From Kuschelorhynchus macadamiae (taxonomy: Eukaryota; Arthropoda; Insecta; Coleoptera; Curculionidae): a stretch of 64,000 bases of DNA. The notes under the pieces were generated by a model. The model worked only from the letters and a program-made list of their open reading frames with translations, was not told where the DNA came from and made no database searches. Location of the stretch: contig JAUTXW010004703.1 of the NCBI GenBank assembly GCA_030620095.1, positions 772,501-836,500 of the forward strand, read 5' to 3'. Each line of letters begins with the position of its first letter. Positions within the stretch are counted from its first letter, which is position 1. Below are positions 34,805 through 47,699 of this stretch, in pieces. A program made the translations under genes and the position numbers.

Positions 34805-36320
34805 TAATATTAATAAGTTTCTGAAGGATTATATTAGTCTTTGACGTGTATAAATCATAATCTACATTATGAATATCCATTTTTGCATTGTAACTTAAGT
34901 CTTTCGTCTTTGGATTTTTTCGTGCACATTTCATAATCTTCTTCGGAAGTAAATTATGTTTTTTTTCATGCATAAGTTTCTGTACATTCCTTATACCGAT
35001 TAGCTTTTGCCACTGGCTCCTGGATATTAGCCAGTGAATTTTAATTTAAAATTGTTTTATTAGATTTGACACCATTTTTTTGCTTACTTTTTTAGTACAT
35101 TTGTAATTTTGTGGGCAATAAATAAATAATTATAGAATACTTGTTCAGATATTAATGCGTGTTTAAATTAAGTTAATTTTTTTATTAATTATAAGATAAA
35201 ATTTGATATAAAAAAATTTGATTCATAATGTTGGTGACTTGAACCCGCACGATAAGAATGCATTCGACTATAACAAAGTTTTTTTTTCTGAATTTCGTTA
35301 AAAAAAGCACGAAAGGCAGAAAATTCGAATTTTTTAAATCTTCGGAAACTAATTTTACCATAAGTTCTGAAAAAATTAAGATATTTGAATAAGATAAATT
35401 CATTTTTTTTCATGGCTATTCTAGTATCTATTAACTATCAAATTACAAGGAAATTAAACAATAAATAAACAAAGATAGGACGAGATTAAAGTTTTTTCAT
35501 AAAATGAAATTTTTGATTTGGAACTTTGAAGTGGCCCAAAAATTATATAAGTGCACGAAACTATTTAACATACTACGAATACTCTTAAGTATGTAAATCT
35601 ATACACGCAAGGTTTCGATATATAGTGCAATTGGCAAATTACGTCAGGTCAAATATGCTAATTTGAAATGAATTTTGGAAGAAAAAATTGCCACTTTGAT
35701 TATCTATAGGTACACCCTTCACCTTCAAAACGCTTTTTTTAAATTCAGATATCTTAATTTTTACGGAAGTAGCATAGAAAGTATATTCTAACGATTCGAA
35801 TTTTCTGCTTACGTTCCTGTATTTGAAAGAAATTATGAACATTTTTTTAGCCAATATCCATAAATCCGTGCCTCTTACCAAAATTTTTGAAACTCCAAAA
35901 TTTTTAAGTAATTTAGCAGTTTTTTTTTGATAGAACAGGGTCAAGTGCGGTTAGTCGACTTTTGATTTGTTGCGCTTTTTAGAATATTTCTACTTTTTCT
36001 AATTTCCAGCCCAACGATATTTTTAGCCGGATAGATATTTAAATCCACTGTCTCAAACATGATTTGGCAAAAGAGTTGTTTTTTGAAAAATATGTGAATG
36101 AGTAATACTTTTGTTATTTTGATTATTTTTTTAATTCTTTTGATATCTTTATATATTTTGCTACCATATATATTAATATATTATTATTAAATTCGATGTG
36201 CCCCCCTAAGAAAAAAGAATAATTCGTGTCCCAAATAGCCCCCCAAAAAATATTTTTGTCTAAATCCAATTTTCAAAGTAGTATGTGAAGGTTCTCAAAG
36301 CTATACGTAAGCAGCTACGT
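34805..36320. other. No gene recognised
   Basis: AT-rich. ORFs of 70 to 101 codons on the minus strand (for instance 35639-35944) are Lys/Phe-rich, as expected by chance at this composition. Confidence 0.4.
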
Positions 36321-36323
36321 TTT

Positions 36324-37110
<787 letters not shown>

Positions 37111-37689
37111 AACAGATACGTTTTCTGAGAAATATGCGCTATTTCTACCAACGAAATTTTTAGTATTTTGGGCAACGGTTTCATCCTGGATAAAAATTCA
37201 CCAACTACATTTTTGTTGTAAAATAACACCATCGTAGATAAAATATTTCATGTACATTATGCATTTAAATTTTTTAAAAATTTGCAGAAGTATTTTTAAT
37301 ATTTTAAATAAATAATTACTTAAATTTCTAAAAACAAAAACAAAATCTCATTTAAGCAAACGAGCTTTGCTAATTTTTAAACGCAACTTTATTTTTAAGG
37401 AGCTTCTAGTTTCTACTTCAAGAGAATTATATACAAATCCTCTTAGGATTTATCAAGACAATTTTAGACTATTAAGTAAGTATACAAAATGGTTATCAAA
37501 AAGGGGTTAAGAAAAGTTGTTAACATTTTGGTAGAGTATTATATGACTTTTGAATTTAACCAATTCTAAATTAAAGAATAAACCAAAAGTCAAATATATC
37601 CACGCATCAATATGTTAATTATGGTTCTTTATGTTTTCTTGAGATGAAATAAAAAAGCGTAAATATTTATATCTACAAGATAGGGTGTT

Positions 37690-37815
37690 TTTTATAGTTG
37701 TCTCGTCTCGACCCTTCATTCTCGTCTCATCTCGAGTGTCGAGAGTGAATGGTGTCGAGACGAGACGAACGTAGGTCGAGACGAGACGAGACGAGAGTAG
37801 AAATTTTGTCTCAAC
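37690..37815. repeat. GTCTCGTCTCGAC palindromic array
   Basis: Several TCGTCTCG and CGAGACGA units, first on one strand then on the other, around CGAGTGTCGAGAGTGAATGG. On the complement the right end reads CTAGTGATGCCGCGAG, as at hAT ends. It is probably a solo hAT terminus related in design to the element at 44962-47219. Confidence 0.6.
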
Positions 37816-37849
37816 TCGCGGCATCACTAGTCATAACTAATTGTGGTAT

Positions 37850-38630
37850 AGAAGTGAATTAGTAAAATTGAGGTATTAACTTAATATGGCGGAACAAAAT
37901 GGCAGCCAAATAAAATGTTTGTAATCGAATAAACGTCATTCTCGCGGGTTTTACATATCCTCATGTTCTAGCGTTCCTAGATGCCAAAAAATATGTTTTA
38001 TCAATTCCGTCGATCTGTCTGTTTACGTGTCAGGTCGCGGCACAGCTTCAAAAATACTTACCAGATTGACTTCAATTTTTTGTCAAAAATTAAAGGTCAT
38101 GTGGGGATGACGTGGTAATATTGTAAGATAGCGGTCTAGTAAAACTTTAAAATAACTAATTATCTAATTTACCTCAAATTTTACACAATAATCGAATGTA
38201 ATATAGAAATGAACGGTAACATTTTAGTATGGATTGAAAATAGCAAAACAAAATGGCGGCTTTGTAAATTTTTTTAAAAATTAGCCTGAAAAATTAATTA
38301 TTATATTAAGTGTAAAATACTAAAATCCCGGTATAATTGTGGTATGAATTCAAGATGTCGAAGAAAAATGGCGGCAAAATGAAATTTAAACAAATATTTT
38401 TCAATTGACTGAAAGTTTTTGAAATATTAAATGTGATATAAGGAAAAACTGCAACGAATTCAACATGACGTAACGAAATGGATATGTATGTTAATGTAAA
38501 AACTACTTTTGAATGTACTTAAAAATCATAAATCAAATATGGCATAAGTAGAAACTAGTAAAATATTGTTAGGTATCCAATATGATTGAACAAAACGGCG
38601 CCCAATAAAACTGTTTAAAAGGACAATATA
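37850..38630 (+). repeat. Dispersed repeat with degenerate 'AAGATGGCGAAACAAAATGG' monomers, copy 1
   Basis: Repeated degenerate units, each with a variant of AAGATGGCGGAACAAAATGG plus a TTTACCTCAAATTTT-type block, spaced about 140-170 bases. A CTAGATGCCAAAAAATATGT then ATTCCGTCGATCTGTCTGT motif lies at 37975-38030. Further copies are at 43190-43900 and 47700-48460. It ends at a mariner-type TATACAGGGTGTCCCC (38630). Noncoding. Confidence 0.65.
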
Positions 38631-38829
38631 TACAGGGTGTCCCCTAAAAATTTTTTTTTGGTGTGACACAAATCAGAATAGCATAATTCCTAACCCTGTT
38701 TATTGACTATGTTTACAGTTTTTCCCTATTAAACATACCATACATCTAAGAGCAAAGGAAACGAGAAAAATATTAACTCAAAACACTAATTAATCTGTAT
38801 TTTTTTCGTTTATGAGGTATCCTATCTTC

Positions 38830-40348
38830 TCTTTTCAAAAACCAACAGTAGTCACCCATCGTCCTTGGTACCGAATTTCCATCGTTCTCATATCTTGGTG
38901 AAACCTTTCACCCTGCTACTCACTAACAGCTCCCAAATTTTTAGGGAAAAATGACAGATAATGGAAGAAGTGAATTTTCAATGACATTCTGGCACCATGC
39001 GCTTTATAGGCATCTAAGAGATCATTAACTAATTGTTCATAATTTTCATCCATATTGTTACTTAAAAATCCTCTTACTACATTAACAAATGCATTCCATG
39101 CTCTGAGTCCCTGCCTAGTAAGCTTTTCCGTAAAATTGAGAACGTCCAGAAATTTTCTGATTTGTGGCCCAATAAAAATGCTTTCTTTTAATTTGGCATC
39201 ACTTAACTGGGGAAAGACTTGTTTTAGGTATTTAAATCCATAACCATCTTTTATTCAAAGCATTCACAAAGTTTTTCATCAGCCCAAGTTTAATGTGAAG
39301 AGGAGGCAAAGGACATTTTTAGGGTCAACAAGAGGTCCCACTAAAATCTCTATAATTTTTAAGTCCCCACATATCTGCTATTTATACCTATTGTAGTTTA
39401 TTTTATCCAAAATCGTGCGCATATTTTCATAATTTTCTATCATTGCAACTAAATGGGCAACTGGTCTAGAGGGTTCTAAATTTCCATTATGCAATAACAC
39501 AGCTTTTAAGCTATATTTAGATGAGTCTATGAATAAGCGCCACTCACGGGGAGAATGTTCAATATCAAGTTCCTGCATTAAGCTGTCTATATCAGTACCC
39601 GCGCACAACGAATTTTCCATACTGTAGAATTCAGAAAACATAGCATTTCTTTTTCTGAAATTCGTAGTTTTGGTTTCTTTGGCCAATAGGTTCTATTTTT
39701 TTAAGACGGAAACCCAGAAGTTCTGACTGTTGCTTGCATAACCCCAAACCACGTACTAACACACACTTTAAACAATCAAATGTAGCTCGCCTGAACTGGG
39801 ACCTGTGGTAAAAGTGGGATCGGTGCACTGTTCTTCTGAGCTGCCTCATGATGCGTTATCTCCATTATCTCCCAAATCAATGGCTTGCCAATCGGCACTG
39901 GCAAATTAGCATTATGAGGAACAGATCGTATGGCAGATTGGAACTTTGGATATTCTATATTGTGCTTTCCCTTAGTGGAATAACCTTCAGTCTTTGTCAG
40001 GCAAAAATAACAATCGTCAGAATGATTGGTGGGTTCACGCCATACCACTGGAACTGCAAAAGTCAAACTTTTTCTCTCTCCCTTCATCCACTGCACCAAT
40101 GATACACTACAACTAACACAGCACACATAGGGAGCCCACCGCTTATCTTGATCCCCTATTAACATACCAAAATATTTAAAGTATCCTTTTTTTACATTTT
40201 CGAAAAATGGCCTGGCTTGTGATTTCACCAGAAATTCTACACAAATATAAAAAAATTTGTCACGAGAAATTTTGCAACTTCGGCGCGTTTGACTCGACAT
40301 TCTCGTCTTCACATACACTTGCTTATCGATACAAACAGAACCACTCAA
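38830..40348 (-). pseudogene. Uncharacterised arthropod repeat protein (EWRLFIDSSK family), decayed
   Basis: Read from 40348: MSSQTRRSCKISRDKFFYIC, a cysteine pattern (YVCCVSC then DDCYFC) suggestive of a zinc finger, and KFQSAIRSVPHNANLPVP. A second frame from 39686 gives HSPREWRLFIDSSKYSLKAV and LLHNGNLEPSRPVAH. Third pieces read KLKESIFIGPQIRKFLDVL, LRAWNAFVNVVRGFL, MSLKIHFFHYLSFFPKNLG and QGERFHQDMRTMEIRYQG. The same order of motifs occurs in many-copy, unannotated arthropod proteins that I know by sight, though I know of no function for them. A block with the usual LGQQGGYTK(F/Y)PCFLC part is missing here near 39370. Several frameshifts and stops. It may be a transposon protein; that is inference from copy number only. 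Confidence 0.7.
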
Positions 40349-40634
40349 TTCGAAACTTAACAGAAGAGTGATGTTTAATGTTTATTTTTTTATGTCTAAT
40401 GTTGTAAACAACCCAGTATAGGTAATTTTTCCGTTGTAAAATGGACCAATTTTAGCCGCCCCACAATAAAATTGTTTACCTGCCAATATAAAAGGTTCTA
40501 ATTAGGCTATTAAAAAATTGTAGGTATTAGGGCTTTCCGAATATTTTTTTTATTATTGGGAGAGTATTTCCATTGTGAAAATAATGAGCTGGTCTGTGTT
40601 AGAAAAAACTTGTCGGCCAGTGTAATTAATGGTA

Positions 40635-42683
40635 CAGGGTCTTTCCTCATCTATTGAGTTATTTTAAGAGATACAAAAAAATATCAAATACAAAAGTTTT
40701 AGGGATTTCCTTGAAATTTTTGAATCTGATGTCAAATTTTTTTTTTCTTCAGTAAATGTCAAATTTTGACAGATGGTCATTTTTTTCTTATGGAACACCC
40801 TGTATACGAATTGACAGTTAAAAAGAGCGAAATTTTATGATTTCAAATATATATATATATATGTTTAATATGTTTAAATAAGGCGTTATTGAAATATCGG
40901 GCTCTAAACATCAAAATAATAACACATTTAAAATATCATGGTAGGCGCTGCATTGTGAATATTTGACATTTATTAAAAAACAATTGAATCAGACGCCATT
41001 ATTATTTACTGTTAGTGGGTCTTACTTGTCAAAAAATGCCGTACAGCGAGGAAGAAATTATATATTTTATAACAAATTAATATAAACAACAAACAAATAC
41101 AATAACAATAACAACAAAAAAGTTTCCTGTTAATTAACTTCAAATTTAATAATTATACTTTATAGGTTCTCAACATGACCTCCATTATTATTAATGCAAT
41201 TTGTATAGTCTTGTTCAATTTTTTGTATAGTATTAACTATAAACTGTATATTATTAAAATTGAGATCATTTATAGCGGCGATGATTTTTCTCGGATCATC
41301 TCGACGTTTTCATTTCTCCGCTCATAAACCTTGTTTTGAAGGTAACCCCACAGAAACGAATCCAGAGGCGTCAGGTCTGGGCTGTTCGGTGGCCAACGAA
41401 TTGGCCCAGTACGTCCAATCCATAAATTATATTTTTGATTTAAAAATCTTATAACTGGCAATACATCTTGTGGTGGGGCGCCATCTTGATGCCACACTAT
41501 TTGATTATACTGCCTTAGATCGTCCAGCCTCTCTTCAATTTCGTTGGTGAGCATCTCCAAATATTTTTGCCCGGACAGGTTTTCATCGTAAAAAATAGGG
41601 CCAATAATTTGGTCACTTAAAATACCACACCATACATGAAGGGACTGCCGTCCTTGAAATTTAATTTCCCTGGTTATTCGGGGGTTAGTTGTAGCCCAAT
41701 ACCTAACATTTTTGCGGTTATATACCCCTGCCGTTGTAAAAGTGCACTCATCGGACCACAGAACTTTCTTAAAAAAATTTCTATCTTCTCCCTTCAACAC
41801 TAGCATCTCTTGACAAAATGCCACTCTTTTATTTTTTTGCTCTTCACTTAAATATTGAACAGGCAATGTTCTATAAGCATAATACTTATACTTTTTTAAA
41901 GTTGAGTAAATTTTTTTGGCAGACCGACCGAAGAAATTTTTGGCATGTTCTATTGAATTATTACGGTTTTCTGGAAAGAAATAAATTTTTTTTGATATGA
42001 AATTTGAGAAAGAAAAAGATCTAACCTTCGAAATATAATAAAATATTTAGTTCTTCGTCTTGATTGGCCACAACTGTCCGACGTTTTCTTACTAAAGTCT
42101 TTCTTGTGCGCAATGCTTGTTCCACGTTTTTAAAAGTATTCTTTGCTGGAGTGGGGCGTAAAGGAAACGTGCGATGATATTTCGCCCTTGCGGCATTGGC
42201 ATTATTATTATTTTTATAATATAAACGAATTATATCGCACTTTTCTTCCTCGCTGTACGGCATTTTTTTAACAAGTAAGACCCACTAACAGTAAATAATA
42301 ATGGCGTCTGATTCAATTGCTTTTTAATAAATGTCAAATATTCACAATGCAGCGCCTACCATGATATTTTGAATGTGTTATTATTTTGATGTTTAGAGCC
42401 CGATATTTCAATAACGCCTTATTTAAACATATTAAACATATATATATATATTTGAAATCAGAAAATTTCGCTCTTTTTAACTGTCAATTCGTATACAGGG
42501 TGTTCCGTAAGAAAAAAATGACCATCTGTCAAAATTTGACATTTACGGATGAAAAAAAAAATTTTGACATCAGATTCAAAAATTTCAAGGAAATCCCTAA
42601 AACTTTTGTATTTGATATTTTTTTGTATCTCTTAAAATAACTCTTCTAGGGGGGGGGTGGTCAATATATGACGAAAGACCCGG
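40635..42683 (-). mobile_element. DD41D-group mariner with inverted arms of more than 400 bases
   Basis: The left end is TA then CAGGGTCTTTCCTCAT at 40635; the right end on the complement is CGGGTCTTTCGTCAT, ending at 42683 and followed by TA. The arms (about 40635-41065 and 42240-42683) match almost base for base, including an internal GGAACACCCTGTATAC junction at 40793. They run so far inward that the left arm contains a copy of the transposase start (ATGCCGTACAGCGAGGAAGA at 41036). The right arm has an extra run of nine or more G at 42649. Total 2.05 kb. Confidence 0.88.
41160..42263 (-). pseudogene. Mariner transposase (DD41D group), one intron, one frameshift
   Basis: Start at 42263: MPYSEEEKCDIIRLYYKNN, a helix-turn-helix region typical of these transposases. 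A 55-base intron at 41971-42025 (GAAG|GTTAGATC to TTCTTTCCAG|AAAACC) restores one frame and yields HAKNFFGRSAKKIYSTLKKY, a second helix-turn-helix. Catalytic residues: VLWSDECTF (first Asp), IVWHQDGAPPQ (second Asp), WPPNSPDLTPLDSFLWG (third Asp). There are 40 residues between the second and third; its relatives here have 41. One lost base at about 41284 shifts the last 40 residues, which are still readable as KIIAAINDLNFNNIQFIVNT to NNNGGHVENL with a stop near 41164. Only this change visibly disables it. Confidence 0.9.
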
Positions 42684-42689
42684 TACACA

Positions 42690-43185
42690 ACAAAACTGCA
42701 CGTTCTTTGTATAAAAATATTGCCATTCAACCATACTTTGCTTAGCCCAAAAGTTGACAGTACCCAAGACACAGGATGTCAAAGTTGTAATTTTAATTCA
42801 GTGTTTTCTTCACAATTTATAAACAGGGCGACAGAACGGCATGAAATTGAGAATTGGGACGGCGCCGGCGCTACTTACGATGCATTAAATCTCTTTAAAA
42901 CAACGTAACTTTTTTGTGTCAGAGTGTATTGGCCCAACTAATAAAAATTATTTATTTTCCACTTCTTCTACGCAAAAAAGGTATACTTTGAAAATGTCCC
43001 TCAGAGTGGCCGTTTGCAAGATATTTGCGTATAAATTAATCTGTACACCTTTTCAAATTTAAAATTTTTATTAAAAATGTTTTTGAAATAATAATTATTA
43101 AAATGAAATATTTATAGAAAATAAACATATTTTTTTTTGAAATTGGCTGCAACAGTAATAACAATGAAAAAACAACTCCTTTTTA
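42690..43185. other. No gene recognised
   Basis: Spacer between a mariner and a dispersed repeat; short ORFs only. Confidence 0.35.
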
Positions 43186-43189
43186 AATT

Positions 43190-43900
43190 TGTAACAATAT
43201 CACGAGTTTATGGCTATATCCCACTTAATGCTTGCACAAAATTAGAAAGTAAAATAATAGTAATTCATTAGCCCGCCTTTTTCTTTTTGCTATCTTGGAT
43301 TCGTATCAAAATGTTAGAGTTTCATTACTGTGTAACACTTGAATTTTGTGTAAAATTTTGGGTAAATTGGTTAACTAGTTTTTTAGCATTACACTAGGCC
43401 ACCATTCTGTTCCGTCATATTAGATTTTTACCAAAATATTACCAGGTATTTTCATATAACCCTTAATTTTTGACAAAAACTTTTCATGCAGTCAGACAAG
43501 TGTTATTTTAGCTATGCCCAAAATTAATAGAGGGACAAACAGACCGACGGAATTAATGAAACATATTTTTTGGACCTAGGAAGGCTAGATTTGTAAAACT
43601 TACAATTTCTTCAAAATTATAAACAACTAAGTTGGCCGCCATTTTGTTCTGCCATCTTAAATTCTTACCCAAATTTACAAACTCATCTTTATACCACAAT
43701 TAATTCTTGCGCAAAATTTGAAATCAATCTATAAAGTATTTTTTTTCAGACTGAATTTTTACGTAATTTAATAAGCCGCCATTTTGTTTTGCCATCTTGG
43801 ATTTGTACCAAAATTTTACCAGCTGATTCCCACATAATGCTTGATTTCTGTGCGAATTTTGAAATAAATTGGGTAAGTATTTTTTTAAATATTATAATTA
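43190..43900 (-). repeat. Dispersed 'AAGATGGCGAAACAAAATGG' repeat, copy 2
   Basis: Minus-strand copy of the repeat at 37850-38630. It has several GCCGCCATTTTGTTTTGCCA-type units and the complement of the ATTCCGTCGGTCTGT motif at about 43535-43560. Confidence 0.65.
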
Positions 43901-43904
43901 ATAT

Positions 43905-44520
43905 TTTGAGCTATGCCGCAGAATAACAATGACAGAAAAAACATAAAAATGTAATAAAAAACAAAATATCTTTCGGCAACAAATGTTGAGTTCAAAATAC
44001 AAGAGTTCTAACCACACTACACCACAACTTGTTACGTTCTGGACGCACGTTTTAGTTAGCATCATCAGCAGATGATATAAACTGTTAGGACATAGAATGT
44101 TGAGTAATTAATGGTATACAGTAAATCCACAGATTCCTTGGACAAAAATATTGAGATTTGGACAGACCGCGGTTATTATTAATTCTTGAATTAAAAGTTG
44201 ATAATAACCGAGGTACAGGGTGTCCCAAGTAAATTATTTTATTTGATTTTCCTAATTAATTAAATTTTAGAAAATTTTTGAACAAAATTTAGTGATTGGG
44301 ATTTTTTTATGTGTGAGAAAAACAGAAGCAGACATATTTTTTATCAATTTTCCCTGTTTTTTTAATCAAACTGTTAATTCTCTAACCATAACTATCACTT
44401 TCCTTAACAGAAAATCTATCACTAAAATGACTATTTCAAATTATCATCTTCATAGCTATGTGGATTTCACGAAAATCCCTCTCGTTTTATTTACGAATTT
44501 ACGGAAAATCGAAGTTCAAC
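43905..44520. other. No gene recognised; possible decayed hammerhead at 44040-44090
   Basis: AT-rich. A TACAGGGTGTCCCAAG mariner-type end lies at 44213. On the minus strand CTGATGATGCTAACT is followed by AACAAGTTGTG, reminiscent of the PLE end at 55360, but the GAAA box is changed. Confidence 0.4.
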
Positions 44521-44526
44521 ATAGGT

Positions 44527-44868
44527 GAAAAGGTGTACCTTGAACGACTACGTTTCCTCATAATTAATTATTCGCTTACATTCATATTTAAGTGGAGCAA
44601 GTTGGAAAATACTACTCACGCAATTGTATAAAATATTTATGCCGATTGAATTTCAAAAGCCTTCAACATATCCCCATAAAGTTTGTTGTATATTAAATGA
44701 AAACTAATTCCGCAGAACCGAAAGTTGTGTGTTTGTGAGAGCAGGCCAGGGCGGTACTGTTTTACACGGGATGTCTGATTAACATTTCACGTTTTGAATG
44801 CATCCGCCGAGAGTAGTTAATTACTGGAAGCAAAATGTCTTTTAAATAGTTTCCTAGGCAGTCACTGA
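44527..44868 (+). repeat. Interspersed direct repeat of about 340 bases, copy 1
   Basis: Matches 54104-54446 over its length with scattered differences. Shared landmarks include GTTTGTTGTATATTAAATG and ACTAATTCCGCAGA. No coding capacity and no evident terminal repeats; probably a nonautonomous element. Confidence 0.8.
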
Positions 44869-44961
44869 ATCTTTTTAATTTAAAATATAATAACTCGAAC
44901 ATTAATAACAAATAGTATACAATTCATACACTAAATAAATATACACGGCCTTCTATATAAG

Positions 44962-47219
44962 TAGGGGTTCGCGAGACCGAGACCGAGACCGAGACTGAAT
45001 CAGTCTCGGTCTCGGTCTCGGAAAATGTTTACGGTCTCGGTCTTGGTATCGGTATCGATGCTTCGAGACCGAGACCTACTTAGTTTCGGTATCGGTCTCG
45101 AAAGTATCGGTGGTCTCGAAAACAAAATTTTAAAAATAATTGTCCTCCGAGATGTTATTTAGACAAAAGTACATGGAAGCCTACGTTCGAAACCCAGACT
45201 TTTTCCAATCTTAAAAATTTGATGTAAAAAAACCCAATGTTTGAACATTTCAGTAAAGTAGAAAAAATATAGGTATATTTATATAAAAAATTATTCCAAA
45301 AATCTATAATTCGAAATGATGTTGCCAACAGATGGAATCAGTAAATGAAGATATACGGACAATAGTAGGTGTATCAAAATAAATATCACATATCCCTTGT
45401 TCTTTGGACATCAACAGAAAGGCCACACATCACTAGAGTTACTTAAACAACCATCCACAGAACAATAATTATTTGACATTTCGAAAGATATACAAATGGA
45501 ATAAGATATATTAAACACAAAATAAGGACACACTGTATAATGCTGCAGAACTCATGCAAGCAACGTGTTGGGCATTCTAGGGACAGACGTTATAATTCAA
45601 TAGGTATAAAACGATCGATGGCCAAGTAAAGCACCCTTAGGTATTCTGTAAACTTTGCTATTTTGAACCAAACTTTTGTTACGTTGATACGTATTTACTT
45701 TTTTAACCAGGACCGTTCTTAAGGGTCTGTACGTTGTGCTTACACAAAGGCGGCTATGGTTCATAATACTACTTGTGAATCAACTATTTTTGTTCTTTGG
45801 TAAATTAACCATAAATTTAAAAAGTGGAGTAGGTTTTTTTTGAGAAAATGTACAGTGATAAATATTATATTGTGCCTGATGAATCACCAATAATGTCAAG
45901 TTCCTCAAGCGATGATAACTATGACATCGATTATACATCACTATTTGAAAAAAAAATGATTCCGAATATTGGAGAAAGAAATAATAGAATATTTGCAATT
46001 AAAGCGGGCTCCAAAGGGTACAGATATTTTAGAATGGTGGAAAGTACACTATAAACAATTTCCAAATTTAGCCAAAATGGCAAAAGATTTTTTGTCTATA
46101 CAGGCGATCTCTGTAGCAGTAGAGCGTTTATTTTCACAAGCAGGGTTAATTAATACAGAACTAAGAAGCATGTTAAATGAAACCTCAAACAAATGCTTAT
46201 TATGTATTCATTCATGGTATAAAAGTGACTTGAAAAATGAAATTATAAAATATTAGTTTAAATTTTCTGTAATATTTTTAAGTTTATTATATAGGTTGAA
46301 ATAAAATCTAAAAATATGCTTATAATGCATGTTTAGAAATTTAAATTTTTACATTGTTATTAGAACAGTTAGTTATTTTTTTGAAGCGCTATAGTTGAAT
46401 TAGCTTTATTGATCATCTATTTAAAATCCTAAGCCAAATTCTACTCTGTGTTTTGTTTGCTGAAAATCTTGTCCGGATGTATATGTATTTTTATTATACA
46501 CATATAGTTAAAAATTTTTGTATCGTCCATTATTTTCAAATACAAACAAAATCAATACAAGAATATTGTTCTATAAAACACGTACCCTCTTTAATTAGCA
46601 AGCCATCGAAGCGAATAAAGAAGAAAATGTTAAGAAAAATTTTCACTGATTTTTTTTTAATAATTTTTTATTATAAGTCGGAAAATTTTTAAACAAAAAT
46701 TACCGCAATTACTTCGTCTGTTGGAGACTTTACCTTACCTATACTATATAAGAATATGATATTGCGATGTTTTTAGTTGGTACGGTCTATTAGTTATTAA
46801 TTATTGAACCAAAAAACTAAACATTTTTGGATTTTAGTTACTTTCAATAATTAAACATAAAAACCGATTATAAATTTATAAAGATCACAATATCAAAATC
46901 CTATATAGTATAGTTGTGATAAAGTGTCTCTTTTTGAAAACAGAGTAACAATTTACGGTTTTCGATATGTGAAATGGAATTTCGCTACTAGAATTTCTAA
47001 ATTTGGGAAATTCTCTTTTTATGGTTATTTATATCGTTTTTTAAATAACTATTTCACTAGTATCATTGTTATAAGAACATATTCAATGCTAGTATAATAT
47101 AATTGATTATAGAAAAATTATTTTTGACATCAATTAATTTGCCCCGAAGTCTCGGTATCGGTCTCGGTCTCGTTTCGAGACCGAGACCGAGACTAGTCTC
47201 GTGGTCTCGCGAACTCCTA
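44962..47219 (+). mobile_element. hAT element with GAGACC-repeat termini
   Basis: The TIR TAGGGGTTCGCGAGACC at 44962 pairs with the right end, whose complement starts TAGGAGTTCGCGAGACC (47203-47219). The 8-base flanks TATATAAG (44954-44961) and TGTATAAG (47220-47227) differ by one base, fitting a hAT target duplication. Inside each end lie many GAGACC / GGTCTC units on both strands (44974-45115 and 47148-47210). A hAT dimerisation domain is encoded in the middle. Length is about 2.26 kb. Confidence 0.87.
45848..46256 (+). pseudogene. hAT transposase C-terminal (dimerisation) domain
   Basis: Two overlapping frames join: an acidic serine-rich stretch (SPIMSSSSSDDNYDIDY) from 45848, then from about 45990 IEYLQLKRAPKGTDILEWWK, FPNLAKMAKDFLSIQAISVA, VERLFSQAGLI and a stop at 46254. 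(D)ILxWWK, LxxxAxDxLSI and ERLFSxAG are the standard hAT C-terminal motifs, the Glu of ERLF being close to the last catalytic residue. The N-terminal two-thirds of the transposase are missing or unreadable upstream, so this is a defective internal deletion derivative. Confidence 0.87.
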
Positions 47220-47224
47220 TGTAT

Positions 47225-47695
47225 AAGAAAGTGCTCTACAGAGATCTCATACATGAGCTGAAATACAATGTTGGTTGAATTAGAAAAAGTTGCCTAATCT
47301 AGTGCCAAGCAATGAAGCATATACCCTTAAGTAATTTTGAATATTCCAACTAATTTTCTATAGACTATTTGGAAATATTTTAAAAAACTAGAATCATAAT
47401 TTTGGTGCAACTTGTTTTGCTCTTCAAGACGATTTATTCGGTTTATTTCGGGGCCTACAATCCAGTTCATTTTTTTAAAATACTATTTCATGTTCTAAAG
47501 GCTTTTGATCTCCCTATATATCACTAGCTTAGGAAAGTCAGGAGCTTTCAAAAAATGAAATACAAATCTAGGTCCGTATTAAAAAAAATAAGTTGATGAT
47601 GAGAACCGGAATATGAAACGATTTAAAGTATGTGTAAGAAAAGTGATAACAAAATATAATTTCAGTTATATTTTAAAATCTTTTTAAATAAAATC
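47225..47695. other. No gene recognised
   Basis: AT-rich spacer between the hAT and a dispersed repeat. Confidence 0.35.
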
Positions 47696-47699
47696 AGGG

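Noticed and set aside
35639..35944. 101-codon minus-strand ORF
   Set aside because: Composition follows local base bias and there is no recognisable domain; other frames are equally open.
44040..44090. Hammerhead on the minus strand with CTGATGATGCT
   Set aside because: The second core box is changed (AGAAC for GAAA) and stem II would need core bases to pair. At most a decayed PLE end.
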